Of a DNA stretch of 64,000 nucleotides, positions 1-12,535 are shown in pieces (the stretch's first letter is position 1; every line of letters begins with the position of its first letter). Position numbers and translations under genes: made by a program. The notes beneath the pieces were generated by a model. The model was not told the origin of the DNA and did no database searches. It worked only from the letters and a program-made list of their open reading frames with translations. The stretch spans positions 558,001 to 622,000 of the forward strand of contig JAIXMG010000001.1 in assembly GCA_025201345.1 (NCBI GenBank), written 5' to 3'. This DNA comes from Thamnidium elegans (Eukaryota; Mucoromycota; Mucoromycetes; Mucorales; Mucoraceae).

Positions 1-1436
1 GATTCATTAGGAGAAAGACGAAGTTCACCAAGTAAAGCTAAACATCCATTCATTAAAGGAGCAGCAGAATGGTTCAACTTGTTAAACATGGCTTGTTGAA
101 CGGTCATGACATGAACCCAAGCAGGTTGGAAATGAACACCTAAACCAGCTTCTAAGGATTGGATAATTTCTACTAATCCATTTGATTCACCAGCACTAGC
201 TTGGTCGATAAGATCATCAGTAACACAATATTCAATCAAGGTACTTAAACAGTTTGCAATTTGACGATGACATCTAGAATCTTGTTGTAAATCGGCAAAG
301 ACTAAGTTGAAAACGGTAGAGAGATCACGAGCACATTGAGCTGGGTTAGACCTACAAAAAAAAATCGGTGGTTAGTTTTGACTTTTTCTTTTGTTAAATC
401 CAGATGTTTTACTTACTTGGCGTAAGAAGGGAAAGCCTTTCCAACAATTAAGAGCCAAGTAGGTAAAAGACGTTCATCTACAGCGGCAGGCTTTAACTCG
501 CAAATAGCCTAAAAATACAAAAAAAAATCAATTACTCTTTCCCTACTACATCAAAAAAAAAATATCCCTTACACGTAATAAACTGGCAAACTTATCTGCA
601 TCCATATCAGTATCTTGAGCATCGAAAAGAGCTTCAAATACATCAAAAGCAGCCTTGGTGAGGAAAATGTTGTTGAATTTGGGAAGTTGTAATAAAGTTT
701 GACATAAAGTAGAGAATTTCTAATGATATAATAGAGTATAAGCAAGTAATATATAAAATTAGAAAAATAGAAACTTACGCTGGCAGGCCAGTAAGGTACA
801 ATGGTTTGAAGTAAAGCAAGCATTTGTTGAGCAGCATGTTGATCAGACTTGGAAGTTTCATGTAAAACACGAAGAACGAATTCGGCAGTCATATCAGCAG
901 CAGGATGAACAATAGTAGGAGGAGGAGGTCTAGATAAAATGTTACGAACTGCATCTTGAGCTCTCTTACGTGCCTATTATTATTATTTTAACAAATGTAA
1001 AAAAATTTAGCATGCGATTAAAAAATACAGAATAATAAAAAAATTTACCTTGGGAGAGGCATTGGCACTCAAAATAAGTAATAATTGATAAGCCTTCTTG
1101 GTAACAGGCATAGACCAATTAGGTGCATCTTGAGCAGCTAAAAGCTCTTGAAGACAACCAAGAATAGAACGGACAATAGGTTGTTCTTCCTTGTGAGCTT
1201 CAAAGGTACCTTCAAGAATAGCAATAATATCAGCAAATTTTGATCTAAGTACGGAATGAGGAAGGCTAGCAAAAAAAAAAAAAATAAGTTACTTGCATAA
1301 AAAAAATACACACAATAATAAATCCTTACAAAGGGAAAACTTCATCCAAAATATAAAGTAAAGAACCAATCAATTCACTAGATCCTTGAGAGGATTGTAA
1401 AGTTGTCATCTATTCTATCCATGTTACTAAAGCTGT

Positions 1437-1469
<33 letters not shown>

Positions 1470-1754
1470 GTTACCAAGGCACCAAAATATGCAGTAGGAG
1501 TCAAAGCTTCATTTTTCTCGGTAATAGTCTATATAATTGTACATGTTAGATATCATGTTGCATTCATTGGTTCATTAGCTGTTCTTACCTCTTCAATAGC
1601 GATTAAAGTTTGGCCATACTATGTGATTGAAAAAAAAAAGGTCAGTATAAACTAGTCAAGCTGGGATCTTTCTTTTTTTTTTTATATGTACCAATTTTTG
1701 GTTAGCCAACTTCGAGTTGGCTTGTTTTCTGATTCTTTCTAATTTAGCCTCCAT
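1..1754 (-). CDS. RRP12: Rrp12-like ribosome biogenesis HEAT-repeat protein (N-terminal part, runs off left edge)
   Basis: About 400 N-terminal residues are encoded in eight or more short exons; the 3' end lies outside the window. The start ATG at 1752-1754 opens MEAKLERIRKQANSKLANQK, which fits the basic N-terminus of Rrp12. Further in, SPKARKRAQDAVRNIL and a run of paired helices match its HEAT/ARM-type solenoid. In yeast Rrp12 helps export pre-40S and pre-60S particles from the nucleus and mature rRNA. Introns are 50-90 bases, several with long A or T tracts (an A30-class run near 1440-1467). The first exons (M1-L21, then YGQTLIAIEE, then ITEKNEALTP) were joined by hand at GT-AG sites, so exact junctions there are less certain than the family call. 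Confidence 0.85.
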
Positions 1755-2846
1755 TAGTTATAGTGAAGCGATCAAGTAAAGTAATAGAGAAAAGAAAAAA
1801 GTAGTAAAAAAAAAAAAATTCAAAAAGAAAATTTTCAATTTCCGGACTGTTTGTGACTGTGTACTTGCATTTCTCTAAATGAGAATTATGATTACAGCGT
1901 AAGATGATCAAAGTTGTAGAAGTTGGAAATCTCTATTCTCGGAAGGGCAGTTGGATTAGAAAAACCTATTTAGATGTGTACGCACAACAGCAAAAACCTA
2001 CATGGAATGCTCTTTTCTGTAATTTCTCATTTTCTTTCAAATTCAAGTTTATCCATTTTAATTTACTCTCTGAAGAGATATGTTTATTCTACGCAGTACC
2101 ATTCAATAAGAAAAATTCAGAAAAATACATGAAGAAGATTGTCGAAATGGAAGATATCGACATCTGCTATACTACAAACCTGAAAAAGCAAAGATTTCTA
2201 TGTACCCTTATAAATTTTGCCAACTCCTTCGATATGCAAGAAGAAATAGGATAACGCAATCAGGAAGTTGAAAATCGTCAATTAAAAATTGGCGCTTATT
2301 ATAATTAAATGCTTTTTTCCATCCATCGACTAACTTTTATCACTTTATAGAAACTGCTATCAGCTCTCTTCTTTTTCTTAATTGTTAATCTTTAAAAAAT
2401 GCAGGATATAGTTTATATTCCGACAAATTGCCACACATTGACTTTAATGAACTTCGTGTACTTTTCTGCATTTTCTTCGTTATACTGTACTACATAGAAT
2501 AGGCAAATTGCTTCTTCTATTGAAATTACAAACATATTTGAATTTTAAAAAGTAGTACTTTTAAGTGGTATAAGATTTTAAATAACTAGAATTACTATTT
2601 ATACGGGAAAAAGTTGAGATACCAACAGAATCAACCTAACTTCACGATATTTAATCTTATGTAGGGGGGATGAATGATAATTGTCTTAAATTGTGCAATT
2701 GAGGCAAGACACACCTGCTTGAATGATTATTTTATCATTTTTATCCAATCAAAATGAGTTTAATACAAGTCACTGATTTATAAATGAAAAAAATCTTTTT
2801 TTTTAAAGGACCTTTATTTTCTTTTCTTTTTGTTATACCACAAACA
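1755..2846. other. Divergent intergenic region with one doubtful ORF
   Basis: This 1.1-kb stretch separates two divergent genes and should hold both promoters. A 116-codon open frame (1904-2254, plus strand) has no recognisable domain and lysine/asparagine/phenylalanine-rich composition typical of translated AT-rich spacer. I do not call it a gene. No tRNA or repeat was seen. Confidence 0.5.
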
Positions 2847-4411
2847 ATGTCAGACCAAAAGCAATTATCACAAAGAAGATACTGGTGTGGTATTTTAGCT
2901 CTTGGGGCCGTTGTTATTATATGGGTATCTTCTTCATTTGTTATGAATGTAATGTTTATATATTTGTGTATGTGTGCGTGTACTAATTTTATTTATTTTT
3001 TGCAGAGTTTATTTGGAGAAATGAATTACAATAAACCATTCTTGGTTACTTATCTTAACACTGCGACTTTTTCATTCTATCTTATCCCATTATTATTTAA
3101 ACGTAATAAGAATTCAGCTAAACAACAATTACCATCGGAATATAACAAGTAAGCAATTATATCTTTTAATGCAACCACATCTTTTTTTTTAACGCTTATA
3201 TAGACTTTTAAACGATGATTTAGAGGTAAAATATTTGCATTATATAAAAGGATATCATGTACAAAAAAGGAAATCCTTTGTTGGTAACACAGTTTTTTTG
3301 ATCATCTATTATTCTACATTGTAGCCAGTCAACTATTCCGCTATCTTACAGTCAACCAATAGTAATACTACAATGTCACCTCATCACAAGCTATCTACTT
3401 ATGATACAATCAAGCTAAGTTTAGCTTTTTGCATACTTTGGTTCCTTGCAAACTATACTACAAATGCAAGTCTTGCCTATACAACTGTTGGAAGTAGTAC
3501 CATCTTGGCATCCATGTCAGGTAAAGTATCTCTTTTTTTTATTTTTATTTTTTGGTGTACAAACTAAAATCATCTCGTTTTAGGTCTCTTTACATTAGGT
3601 ATTGGTGCCTTATTCAAAGTAGAGAAATTAAATCTTTTAAAGATTTTCGCAGTGTTTATTAGGTAACAACAAAATCATGACAAATATTAACGCAAACAAA
3701 TACTAAGATTTTCAAAAGTTTAATTGGCGTATCGCTTGTTTCTTATTCTGATCATTTGAGCGGTGACGATGAAGAACCTTTTAATACGGTACCTGCGCCT
3801 CTTATTGGTGATATATTGGCCTTGTTGGGTGCAATCTTTTATGGTTGCTATACTACCTTATTAAAGTTCAAGATTGGTAGTGAAGATAGAATTGATATGC
3901 CTTTATTCTTTGGTTTCGTTGGCGCTTTCAATGTATTATTATTATGGCCTATTTTACCGCTTCTTAATTATATTGGTCTTGAGACATTTGAGATTCCATC
4001 AAGTCCTGTCTTATGGATCGTCATATTATTAAACGCGTTTATTGGTACATTTTTGTAAGTATAGTATATGGTTTACTATACAGAAAAAAGACACTCATAC
4101 TTTTTTTCTTCTAAAAAAAAAAACTGTAGATCTGATTACTTGTGGTTACTCTCTATGTTAATGACTTCTCCCTTGGTAGTTACACTTGGTATCTCTTTAA
4201 CAGTAAGTCATTTATTTAAATGATAATATAAATGATGATGATTATTAACTTTTATTAATAGATTCCACTTGCTTTAATTGGAGACATTTGCTTCAAAGGG
4301 TTTATGCCTAGTCTTCAATACTCTATTGGTGCTTTCCTTGTAGTTTTAGGCTTTTTGGCAGTAAACACAGATGCTATGAACGAAGCCAAAGAAAAGAGCC
4401 AAGAAGAGTAA
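2847..4411 (+). CDS. SLC35F-type (EamA/DMT superfamily) vacuolar or endomembrane transporter
   Basis: Eight exons (2847-2948, 3006-3148, 3204-3225, 3325-3520, 3584-3662, 3719-4054, 4130-4202, 4262-4411) join in frame to 366 residues. The protein has about ten hydrophobic segments, in the order expected for the drug/metabolite transporter superfamily. Landmarks are LWFLANYTTNASLAYTTVGS, SMSGLFTLGIGALFKVEKLN and PLALIGDICFKGF, closest in my recall to human SLC35F5 and yeast vacuolar YML018C. The substrate is not established for this subgroup. I preferred the ATG at 2847 (MSDQKQLSQRRYW) because an in-frame ATG at 2784 would add a stretch of encoded spacer (MKKIFFFKGPLF). The 22-base exon 3 is supported only by frame continuity. 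Confidence 0.85.
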
Positions 4412-4473
4412 AAATATATGGACATATATACCCACTTAGTAAAAAAAAACACCCTTTGTAAATATAATTTTAT

Positions 4474-7341
4474 TTATCTTTGTCTTGATGGTCTAGTTAC
4501 ATTATTATTATAAAATTGATTATAGTCTAATCTGACCACAAGACATAAGAATTGTACAGTCTCAGCCGCAGAATAATAATTCAATGCTTCAATTAATAAA
4601 CTCATATGATATAGAAATGCTTCTTCCATTTTTAATAACATGCGCATAGAACTTTCAAATACGCTGCTAGAAGTGTCAGCAATTCCAGCATTAGGTAAAC
4701 CAAATCTACCAATTCGTTGTTCTTGTTCTAAGTGAGTCAATAATTCTGTATAATTTTCTGCTTGTGCTGCAAACTGTAAACATGATCCAATCAATTTATT
4801 GAAAATCTAATAATACTATAATGTTAGTATATATAGAAGAAAAAAAATACATACAATAAACTTACACGAAGTAATTTAGAGTTTGTCAGCATACACTCTG
4901 TTAAGCAAGTATCCAAGAAATCAGAGTGAAATTGTAAGACTTGATCCACAGTAGAAATACTAGTTAAGTTTGTTTCTAATCTTCTGTAATTGGGTTCTAA
5001 TACTTCATTGGTAACATAATAAGCAAACTGCTGAACAAATGTCAACATACGATTACGCAGTGAGAATATTTTAAACTTCCACTGTTCAATTTCTGGATTG
5101 CGTGATCTTGTTTTCCAAATGACATTCTTTTGTTCCATCCATGCGTTACATAACAAATCTTCAACATGTTTCATATTAAGTATATGACGGAATAATAACT
5201 GATATTTAGTCAACGCTTTACGTGAAATGATTAAAGATAGAGGAAATGTCACTGTATAATCTAAAATAAGCGCTTCAAAGCCGGAAAGATCTGCTGTACT
5301 CGTAGGTATAGCTGATGTCAGGGTGCTACTAGATAAACTTTGACTACGTTCAAATGTATCTACTCTAGGGTCTTTGACTCCACCTTCTATACCACTAGGA
5401 TTGATAATACACAGTAATTGATCAATAAGTCTAAAATGACTCATGCATACCTTGACATCTTCCTTAAATGGATCGTACGCTGCAACTGAGGATGGGTTAC
5501 GTAAAACCAAATCCATTAATGACTGAAGTCTATTTTGCGGTATTTTAGATGCAGGTTGCTTTAATTCATCTTTAGCCAAGTCTAAAAATGAAGTAAGGAA
5601 ATCGGACTGATCCAAAAAAAAGTAATGCTTAATAGACCGTAACCTCCCAATTAATTGTTGATCTTCCATTAACAGGTTTAAAAGTGTTTGATTTGCATAT
5701 TTGTAAGCGACTTGTAAATTCTTTACGAATCGACTACCATCAACTGCAGCCCATACTTCACTTCTGGTAGACATAAAAGGTCCATTACCTCTCTCCGAAT
5801 TAATATTTAATTCTTGTGTAAGACCAGACATTTCATTCTGCATTTCTTCAGGATTTGCAATATTAACACCACATTCACGTACAACATTAAGGTATTTTCC
5901 TGCCAACAAAATTTGATTTTTCATTGTTTCTAAAAAGATAGGTACACCACCTTCACGAATTGTATATCGCATCTCCCAGTATGTATCGTTAAAATCCTCT
6001 TTCAGGTTTTCTTTCTTTACGTTACGTTTTTCTAATACCATAAATTCATTATAAGGATCCTTAATTTCTCCGTGATAGATCCATGCATTTAATATTTCGA
6101 AATAAGGTACTGCTGCTTCTGAAAGTAGGTAAGTGTACATTTTCTTACAATTAGGATCGCTACAAGCAATTTAAACTATAAGTACCATTACTTTTTTTTT
6201 TGTTTTTTTTTTTCGGTGTAGTCCTTACCCACTTAATCCAATCAATCTTTCTGATAAAATATTCAAAATGGCACCACCTTTTCTTTCTTCTGGTATATGA
6301 ATTTCATCCGATACTTCTTCCTTTTGTAATCCTTCTATCACCGCATCAAAATCCTCTTCTTCATCATGCTTTGGTGGAATTTGAATCGCTCTAATTGCCA
6401 TGGCTAAATCATGAAGTACCTTCATATTTTGTAAAGTGCTTTGTGCATAGAACCACAACCTTTGTAACGTAAATCGAGTTGAAGTTTGAAACTGATGCTC
6501 TAATTGTGCCATAAATGTCAAATACTCCTTTATAAACACACGAATACCAGAACAAAGAGCATGATTAATGGTACCGTACTCGTATCGAGAACATAAATTG
6601 ACAAATGCTTCCACAGACATGTAATAAGTTGCTAACGGTAATAATTTTTCAACTAGGTGTTTTAAACTAGGGTCAAGTGTAGGATCAATATCGTATTTTA
6701 TCGCATTCCAAGCATTGGCATCAGGTGTAATTTCAGATGTGTGTTCGTCCATTGATTCATCTTGTGATAAAGATTTAGGGTAAATAAACTTTATATAAAC
6801 ACCGTCGATACCCTTTTTTTTTTAAAAAAAAAAGTTAGTTTTGTACACAAAAAAATAAAATAAAAATAAAGAGTTACAGTTAAAACATATAAAAGTTCTT
6901 CAATAATAGCGTATTCTTGAATTTGAGGAGAAAAATCACCAATAGTATGTGTTTGACTCTCTCTACGAAAGGTAGGATTACCTACGTTGTTGTTAACAAC
7001 GAAATCGGCTTTTTATTATTGTTTGCTTTTACCTGTTGAAGTTTCTAATGGTTCAGGTTCAAAAAGTTCAGGTGTGGATCCATAACGGATATTAGCAAGT
7101 TTCTTACTAATCTAATAATAGTGTAAAGAAAAAGAAAATGGGGTATAAAAATTCAACGTTTTTTTCTTATTTTATTCTTATTATATACATTGCTTAATTG
7201 GTTTTCTGATAATAACAGATTCTTTCTGGTTTGATTATTGGTAGAAGTACTTGGTTCATTGGAAGGAATACTAGCTGATCGAAAAGGTCTTTCGGCTCTA
7301 AATAAAGGTGAACTACTGGGCGATCGACTAATACGTGACAT
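4474..7341 (-). CDS. Gamma-tubulin complex component 2 (Spc97/Alp4/GCP2 family)
   Basis: Six exons (7189-7341, 7033-7111, 6878-6981, 6229-6812, 4866-6159, 4474-4806) join in frame to 848 residues. The N-terminus is Ser-rich and disordered. It is followed by EELLYVLTGIDGVYIKFIYP, the GRIP1 start typical of GCP2, then YYMSVEAFVNLCSRYEYGTI and, in the GRIP2 half, PYFEILNAWIYHGEIKDPYN and GVPIFLETMKNQILLAGKYL. GCP2 pairs with GCP3 and gamma-tubulin to form the small complex that nucleates microtubules at the spindle pole body. Length agrees with the family. The upstream neighbour is divergent, 291 bp away. The small exons 2 and 3 were assigned by hand. Confidence 0.9.
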
Positions 7342-7632
7342 ACTGTAGAAAAAGAAAAAAAGAATAAAAAGGTCGCGCGAACTGCAGTAAAAAAAAAAAA
7401 AAAAAAACGCGAATGGTTTAGAAAGAGGATTAACCTTTACTTATTGGTTTAAATTGGTTTCCGCGAGAGGAACGATTGGCTGATATTGATTCTTAATGGT
7501 CTAGCCGCCAAATTTTTGTTTGAATTTAATTGGAAAAATGTACCGCTGAGTTCAATAAATGTTGGATTTGAGAGTGGATGTACTTTTTTTCTTGGTTTTT
7601 TATTTCAGCAATAAAAAAAAAAAAATAGGCAA
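7342..7632. promoter_or_regulatory. Shared bidirectional promoter with CCAAT-box cluster
   Basis: These 291 bp separate two divergent start codons. Three ATTGG pentamers (CCAAT on the minus strand) lie at 7443-7447, 7453-7457 and 7475-7479, about 100-140 bp upstream of the gamma-tubulin complex gene. CCAAT is the core bound by the HAP/NF-Y complex; that it works here is inferred from spacing alone. An A-tract at 7388-7406 could exclude nucleosomes. Confidence 0.4.
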
Positions 7633-10192
7633 ATGTCGTTGAGTAAAGCGACACCAGAAGAATGGCAACTTAATAGAAAATATGGAGTTATTATAGATGC
7701 TGGTTCATCTGGTTCAAGAATATACGTTTATTCTTGGAAAGATCACGAATTTGCCAAAAACTCTTTTACTGTAGACGAATTAAAAGGAAAGATACCCATT
7801 GTTGAAAGAGGAGATCAAGATGGTCTTAAATGGACAAGTCGGGAAGAGCCAGGTAAAAAAAAAAAAAAAAAAAAAAAATGCATAATTCATTGACTTTTTT
7901 TTTATTACTAATTAAGGTATATCGACATTTGGTACAAGACCACATGAAGTTGGAGAACATTTAACGTCTTTACTTTCATTCTCACAAGAAGTTGTACCAA
8001 TTGAAAGTCATTCGACAACACCTATTTTTTTAATGGCAACAGCTGGTATGCGTTTATTACCTAACCAAGAACAAAAGGAATTATTAAGTTCAACATGTAA
8101 TTATATGCGAGAGAATACCAACTTCTTTATAAGTGATTGTGATAGTCATGTACGTATTATTCCAGGAGAATTAGAAGGCGTATTTGGATGGGTAGCAGTG
8201 AATTATTTGATGGGAGGATTTGATAGTAGTATTAAAGCGTATACTGAAAAAGCAGATGGAGAAAAGATAGAACAGCATCATACATTTGGATTTTTAGATA
8301 TGGGTGGAGCATCAGCACAAATTGCATTTGAACCAGAGCATCATCAAAAGCAAGAACATATGGATGATTTAACTCATATTGAATTACATACATTAGATGG
8401 TAGAACAGTGAATTACGATGTATTTGTCACGACTTTTTTGGGATATGGAAGTAACGAAGCACGAAGACGATATTTAGAAGATCGTGTCAAGAAATTATTT
8501 GCTAGTTCAAATAATAAGAATTTACTAGATCAGCATCATTTACTTCCCTTGGATGATCCTTGTTTACCTCTCAATTTAAATGTTACGGATGCTACTTCTA
8601 CAAGCGTATCTCTTTCTTTACACGGTACAGGTGATTTTGAGAAATGTATAGAATATACAGAACCATTATTAAACAAGGATGCTGATTGTCCTACCAAACC
8701 TTGTTTATTTAATGGTGTACATACTCCTAATATTGACTGGTCTGTCAATAAATTTGTTGGTATTTCAGAGTATTGGTACTCATCACATGATATATTAGGC
8801 TTAGGTGGCGTTTATGATTTTATAGAATACGAAAACAAGGCTTCCGATTACTGCAGTAGAGATTGGTCTTTAATTGCAAACAATAAAGACATTACTTCGG
8901 CTGAATTACATCGTTATCAAATGCAATGTTTTAAATCTGCTTGGATCGTCAATATTTTACACGAAGGTATCGAAATTCCGCGTATAGAAAATCCTAGTGG
9001 TCATCAAAACTTAACTCAAGATCAAGAATTATTGGAACAAACTATCTCAAGTGTTGAATCAAAGAACTGGAACCCTCCTTTTCAAAGTATAGATACTATT
9101 AATGATGTTCAAGTCTCTTGGACTTTAGGTGCCATGTTACTTCATGTCGCAAGTAAAATCCCTCTAGTTGATCATAGTGATGGATTTTTGGGTCATAATA
9201 CAGACGATGAAGGTGCACATGAAATTGCTGATGGTGTTTCTCAAGGTACAAATTACGGTCATACCAATTCATCTAAAAACGGTTTCTTGGACGATGTACG
9301 AAATACTTCAAAGCATACAGCTATAGGTATTGCATTATTTATGTTTTTATGTGTCTTTTTCATTTGGTTCACTTTCAAGAATATTCGTAAAAGACGTAAT
9401 TATAGAAATAATCAAGGTACTGCAGGTGGTTTATTAGGTCCTGAGCCCATCGTAACTTCTTCGTCGTCGTCGTCGCCGTCGTCATGGAATCCTTTTGTTG
9501 TTTTGTCTCATATGTCACATGCTTTGGCTCGATCTACTGCTCCAATGCGTCATTGGATTTCGAGAACCTTAAGATCAAATCAACAATATACAAGTGTTAG
9601 CAATACGATACCAGTAGATATGGAAACATTTGATGATGGTAGTAATAGCACCAATAATAACGTAAACGTTCTCGGAAATGATGCTAGTGTTTCAATCAAT
9701 ATGGTCGGTAATGTACTGGGTACACCAACGAAATCACCTAGTGTGATATCGAAACAATACTGGAGTAAAAAACGATATAGCGGAGATAGTCATACTGGGA
9801 TATATAAATTGGGTGATGTGGTTGAAGGATCAAGTGTATTACCGTTTAGAACTTCGTCGGCACTTGGTTTAGCGAATCGAAACGGAAGTACGTCTAACCT
9901 TATTGCTCGTAATGGCAGTTCACCTAATCTAAACGGATTGAATTCGCCGGCAATCGATCGAGCACCTTCACCGTTGGCGAACGATGGAAATAATATGTCA
10001 CGATCACGTTCACGAATGGGCTTCATTATTCACGAACAGTCTGATGAAGAAGACTATGTGATTAACGACGGCCCACTAATAGAAAATGCGGCTGCTACTT
10101 GGTTACAAAGTTCAAGTAGGTTAGCTAGTCCTAAAGCAAGTCCTAGAGGAAGTTTAGATGAACGAAGAAAGAAGAAGGAAGATACGGAATAA
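7633..10192 (+). CDS. YND1: GDA1/CD39-family nucleoside di/triphosphatase (Ynd1-like Golgi apyrase)
   Basis: Two exons (7633-7852 and 7917-10192) give 831 residues. Apyrase conserved regions appear in order: ACR1 DAGSSGSRIYVYSW (about residue 22), ACR2 ATAGMRLL, ACR3 GELEGVFGWVAVNYLMGG, ACR4 LDMGGASAQIAFEP and a late SWTLGAMLLHVASK block. One membrane helix follows (TAIGIALFMFLCVFFIWFTF), then about 260 residues of Ser/Asn-rich, probably cytosolic tail. The single C-terminal helix and long tail match yeast Ynd1, a Golgi apyrase that hydrolyses GDP/UDP left by glycosyltransferases. There is no N-terminal signal anchor, which separates it from Gda1. A CGTCGT repeat near 9462-9482 encodes a serine run in the tail. 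Confidence 0.9.
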
Positions 10193-10407
10193 AATACTTT
10201 TCTCTTTTTCTATAATTATTTATTTATTTACAAAATAGAATAACCCCATAATTTTATAACATACCCTTTTTTTTTTTCTTAGCATTTTTGGACTGTTTTG
10301 TCGGGACTGTTTATGGTGGCTTATTTTTTTCGTTGGAAAAAATGAACCTTTTTTTTTTGTTACATTTTTTTTTTTTTTTATCTCTTCATATATACAAAAC
10401 TACTTCA

Positions 10408-11350
10408 ATGTCTACTTTATATAAAGCCGCCGAATTGGTCAAGACCAAATCCAATGACCGCAAATCGAAGGATAAGAGAATTAACAAACAAAGAGTAATG
10501 ATGTTGTCTTCTCGTGGTGTTACTTTCCGGTAAGGAATTAAATAAAAAAAAAAAAAGTAGATCTGTCAAAAGACTAAAAAAGTTTTTTATTAGTTATCGT
10601 CATTTACTTACCGATCTCGAGAGTTTAATGCCTCACTCCAAGAAGGATGCTAAACTTGATACAAAGAACAACCTCTACATTTTGAACGAGTTGGCTGATC
10701 TTAACAACTGTAATAATGCAGTATTTTTTGAAGTTAGAAAGAAGCAGGATTTGTATGTTTGGATGGCAAAGACACCTAATGGTCCTTCAGTTAAGTTCCA
10801 TCTTCAAAACTTGCACACCATGGATGAATTAAAGATGACAGGTAATTGCTTAAAGGGATCTAGACACATCTTGTCTTTCGACAAGACTTTTGATTCTGCA
10901 CCTCATTGGGGACTTTTAAAGGAATTACTGGGTCAAGTATTTAACGTTCCCAAGGGATCCAGACGCTCAAAGCCCTTTGTTGATCACGTCTTATCTTTCT
11001 CTATTGTCGATAACAAGGTTTGGTTCAGAAATTACCAAATTGTTGAAAAGACACCTGCAAACACACCTGGATTTAACCCTTTGGTTGATAAAGAGGATAT
11101 CTCATTAGTTGAAATCGGTCCTCGTTTCTGTCTTACCCCTATTCGTATCTTTGAAGGTTCTTTCGGTGGTCCCACTGTATTTGAAAACCCTGAATTCGTT
11201 CATCCCAATTTTGTTCGTCAATCTCTTCGTAAGGATAAGCTTCAAAAGTATAGTATTAGACAAAGAAACAATTTGGAGCGTGAATCTAGATTAGCAATGG
11301 CCGAGGAAAGTAGAGAAACAGAAGCCAGTGATAGACGTGTCTTCCAGTAA
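10408..11350 (+). CDS. BRX1: Brx1-like ribosome biogenesis protein (Brix domain)
   Basis: Two exons (10408-10529, 10594-11350) give 292 residues. The Brix domain fills most of the protein: RVMMLSSRGVTFRYRHLLTD, LMPHSKKDAKLD, then NNAVFFEVRKKQDLYVWMAK and GSRHILSFDKTF. FRNYQIVE and LVEIGPRFCLTPIRIFEGSF are typical of Brx1 itself. Brx1 acts in the nucleolus, early in 60S subunit assembly. The intron splits an Arg codon. The start at 10408 follows a T-rich leader; an upstream ATG at 10288 would only add encoded homopolymer. With Rrp12 at the left edge this is the second ribosome-assembly gene in the window, but the two are not adjacent. Confidence 0.93.
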
Positions 11351-11371
11351 ATAATAAATATAATGCATCCC

Positions 11372-11412
<41 letters not shown>

Positions 11413-12535
11413 TTCTTTTTTGCGCATAATTCGCGTCTTGCGAGCTCGCGGTTTTAATAACTAGCGGACCTTTTTTTGGTGTGACAATTATCTCGATAAG
11501 TTCATACAAGTATATTTGATTCAGTATAATACTGGACATTATATTATTATTGAAAACAATATACTCGAGCCTTGGTAATGAAGAGTAATTGCTACTAGAG
11601 AAAAAATAGTGGGAATCCTTAATTTTGGTTTTATCCACATGAAACAGCAAATACGTTACGGGCAACAGACCCGCTTCCGTTCTTTTGCTTTTTATACTTT
11701 TGTTTTATGTCTGTACAAACAGATATGGCCCTTCTTATAGTAGCTGCCCTGCACAAAACGAGCGTTAAAAACAATACATAAATAGAACGTGGAGTTACCA
11801 AGGCTTTCCCCCCAAAAAGAGTAAGCGAACAAGAAACGAGCGAAATTGAGAGTTCCATTCGTTGTACATATAGTGGCTCAACGTAGTGGCAAATCCGAAT
11901 ATTTTAGTGGTTTATTACATACTCTTCCAATTTTGATCCCTCACCTACTAGGGAGATCATTGTTTTTTCTTTTACTTTGTTTATTGATATGCTTAAAGAA
12001 TTTAGTCCTATGCAATGATGTACTTTGTTACACTCTTGGTTGCAATTAAAAAAAACAGCCTTAAAAAAAGTCAAATTTCAGTGTTCAGTATACGATTACC
12101 TTATCCAAAACGAATTTAAAAGAAGATAGATTCTAGGAAGTTTATGGAATTAAGATCTACAGCCACCCCAAGTAGGGCGGTCATTTTAACTAAATGTGCT
12201 TGATATATCGTATGATGGTTTCTTATGGCTATTTAGGTGTGGATGGCTTCTTGATGGTACTTCCGTGTCAAATGGCTACTTTCTACAGACTTCCTTCTGT
12301 TATTATGTGTGCTTTGAGTACGGAATTACAGCTGGAGGGAGGTCACTCGCGTATGCGAACCCTTCTTTCTTTACGTCGCCGTAATGATTTCCACTCGCAA
12401 GGATGGATTTAGATATATATATATATTTTTTTTGCTCCAAAAAAGGTATGTATCCGAGTTTGATAGATTATAAAATAGACGACCGCCCTTTTTTTTTATT
12501 ATTATTTTTTTTTTATCATTTAAACCAAATAGATC
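11351..12535. other. Intergenic region, no convincing gene
   Basis: It opens with an A/T tract at 11372-11407. The stretch 12194-12412 is open in two plus-strand frames and slightly less AT-rich than its surroundings, but neither translation resembles a known protein. A 9-base inverted repeat (AGGGCGGTC near 12173-12182 and GACCGCCCT near 12480-12489) brackets it. No tRNA or rRNA was seen. Confidence 0.4.

Noticed and set aside
1904..2254. 116-codon plus-strand open frame
   Set aside because: No domain, and composition typical of translated AT-rich spacer (FSFSFKFKFIHFNLL). It also sits just 150 bp from the divergent RRP12 start.
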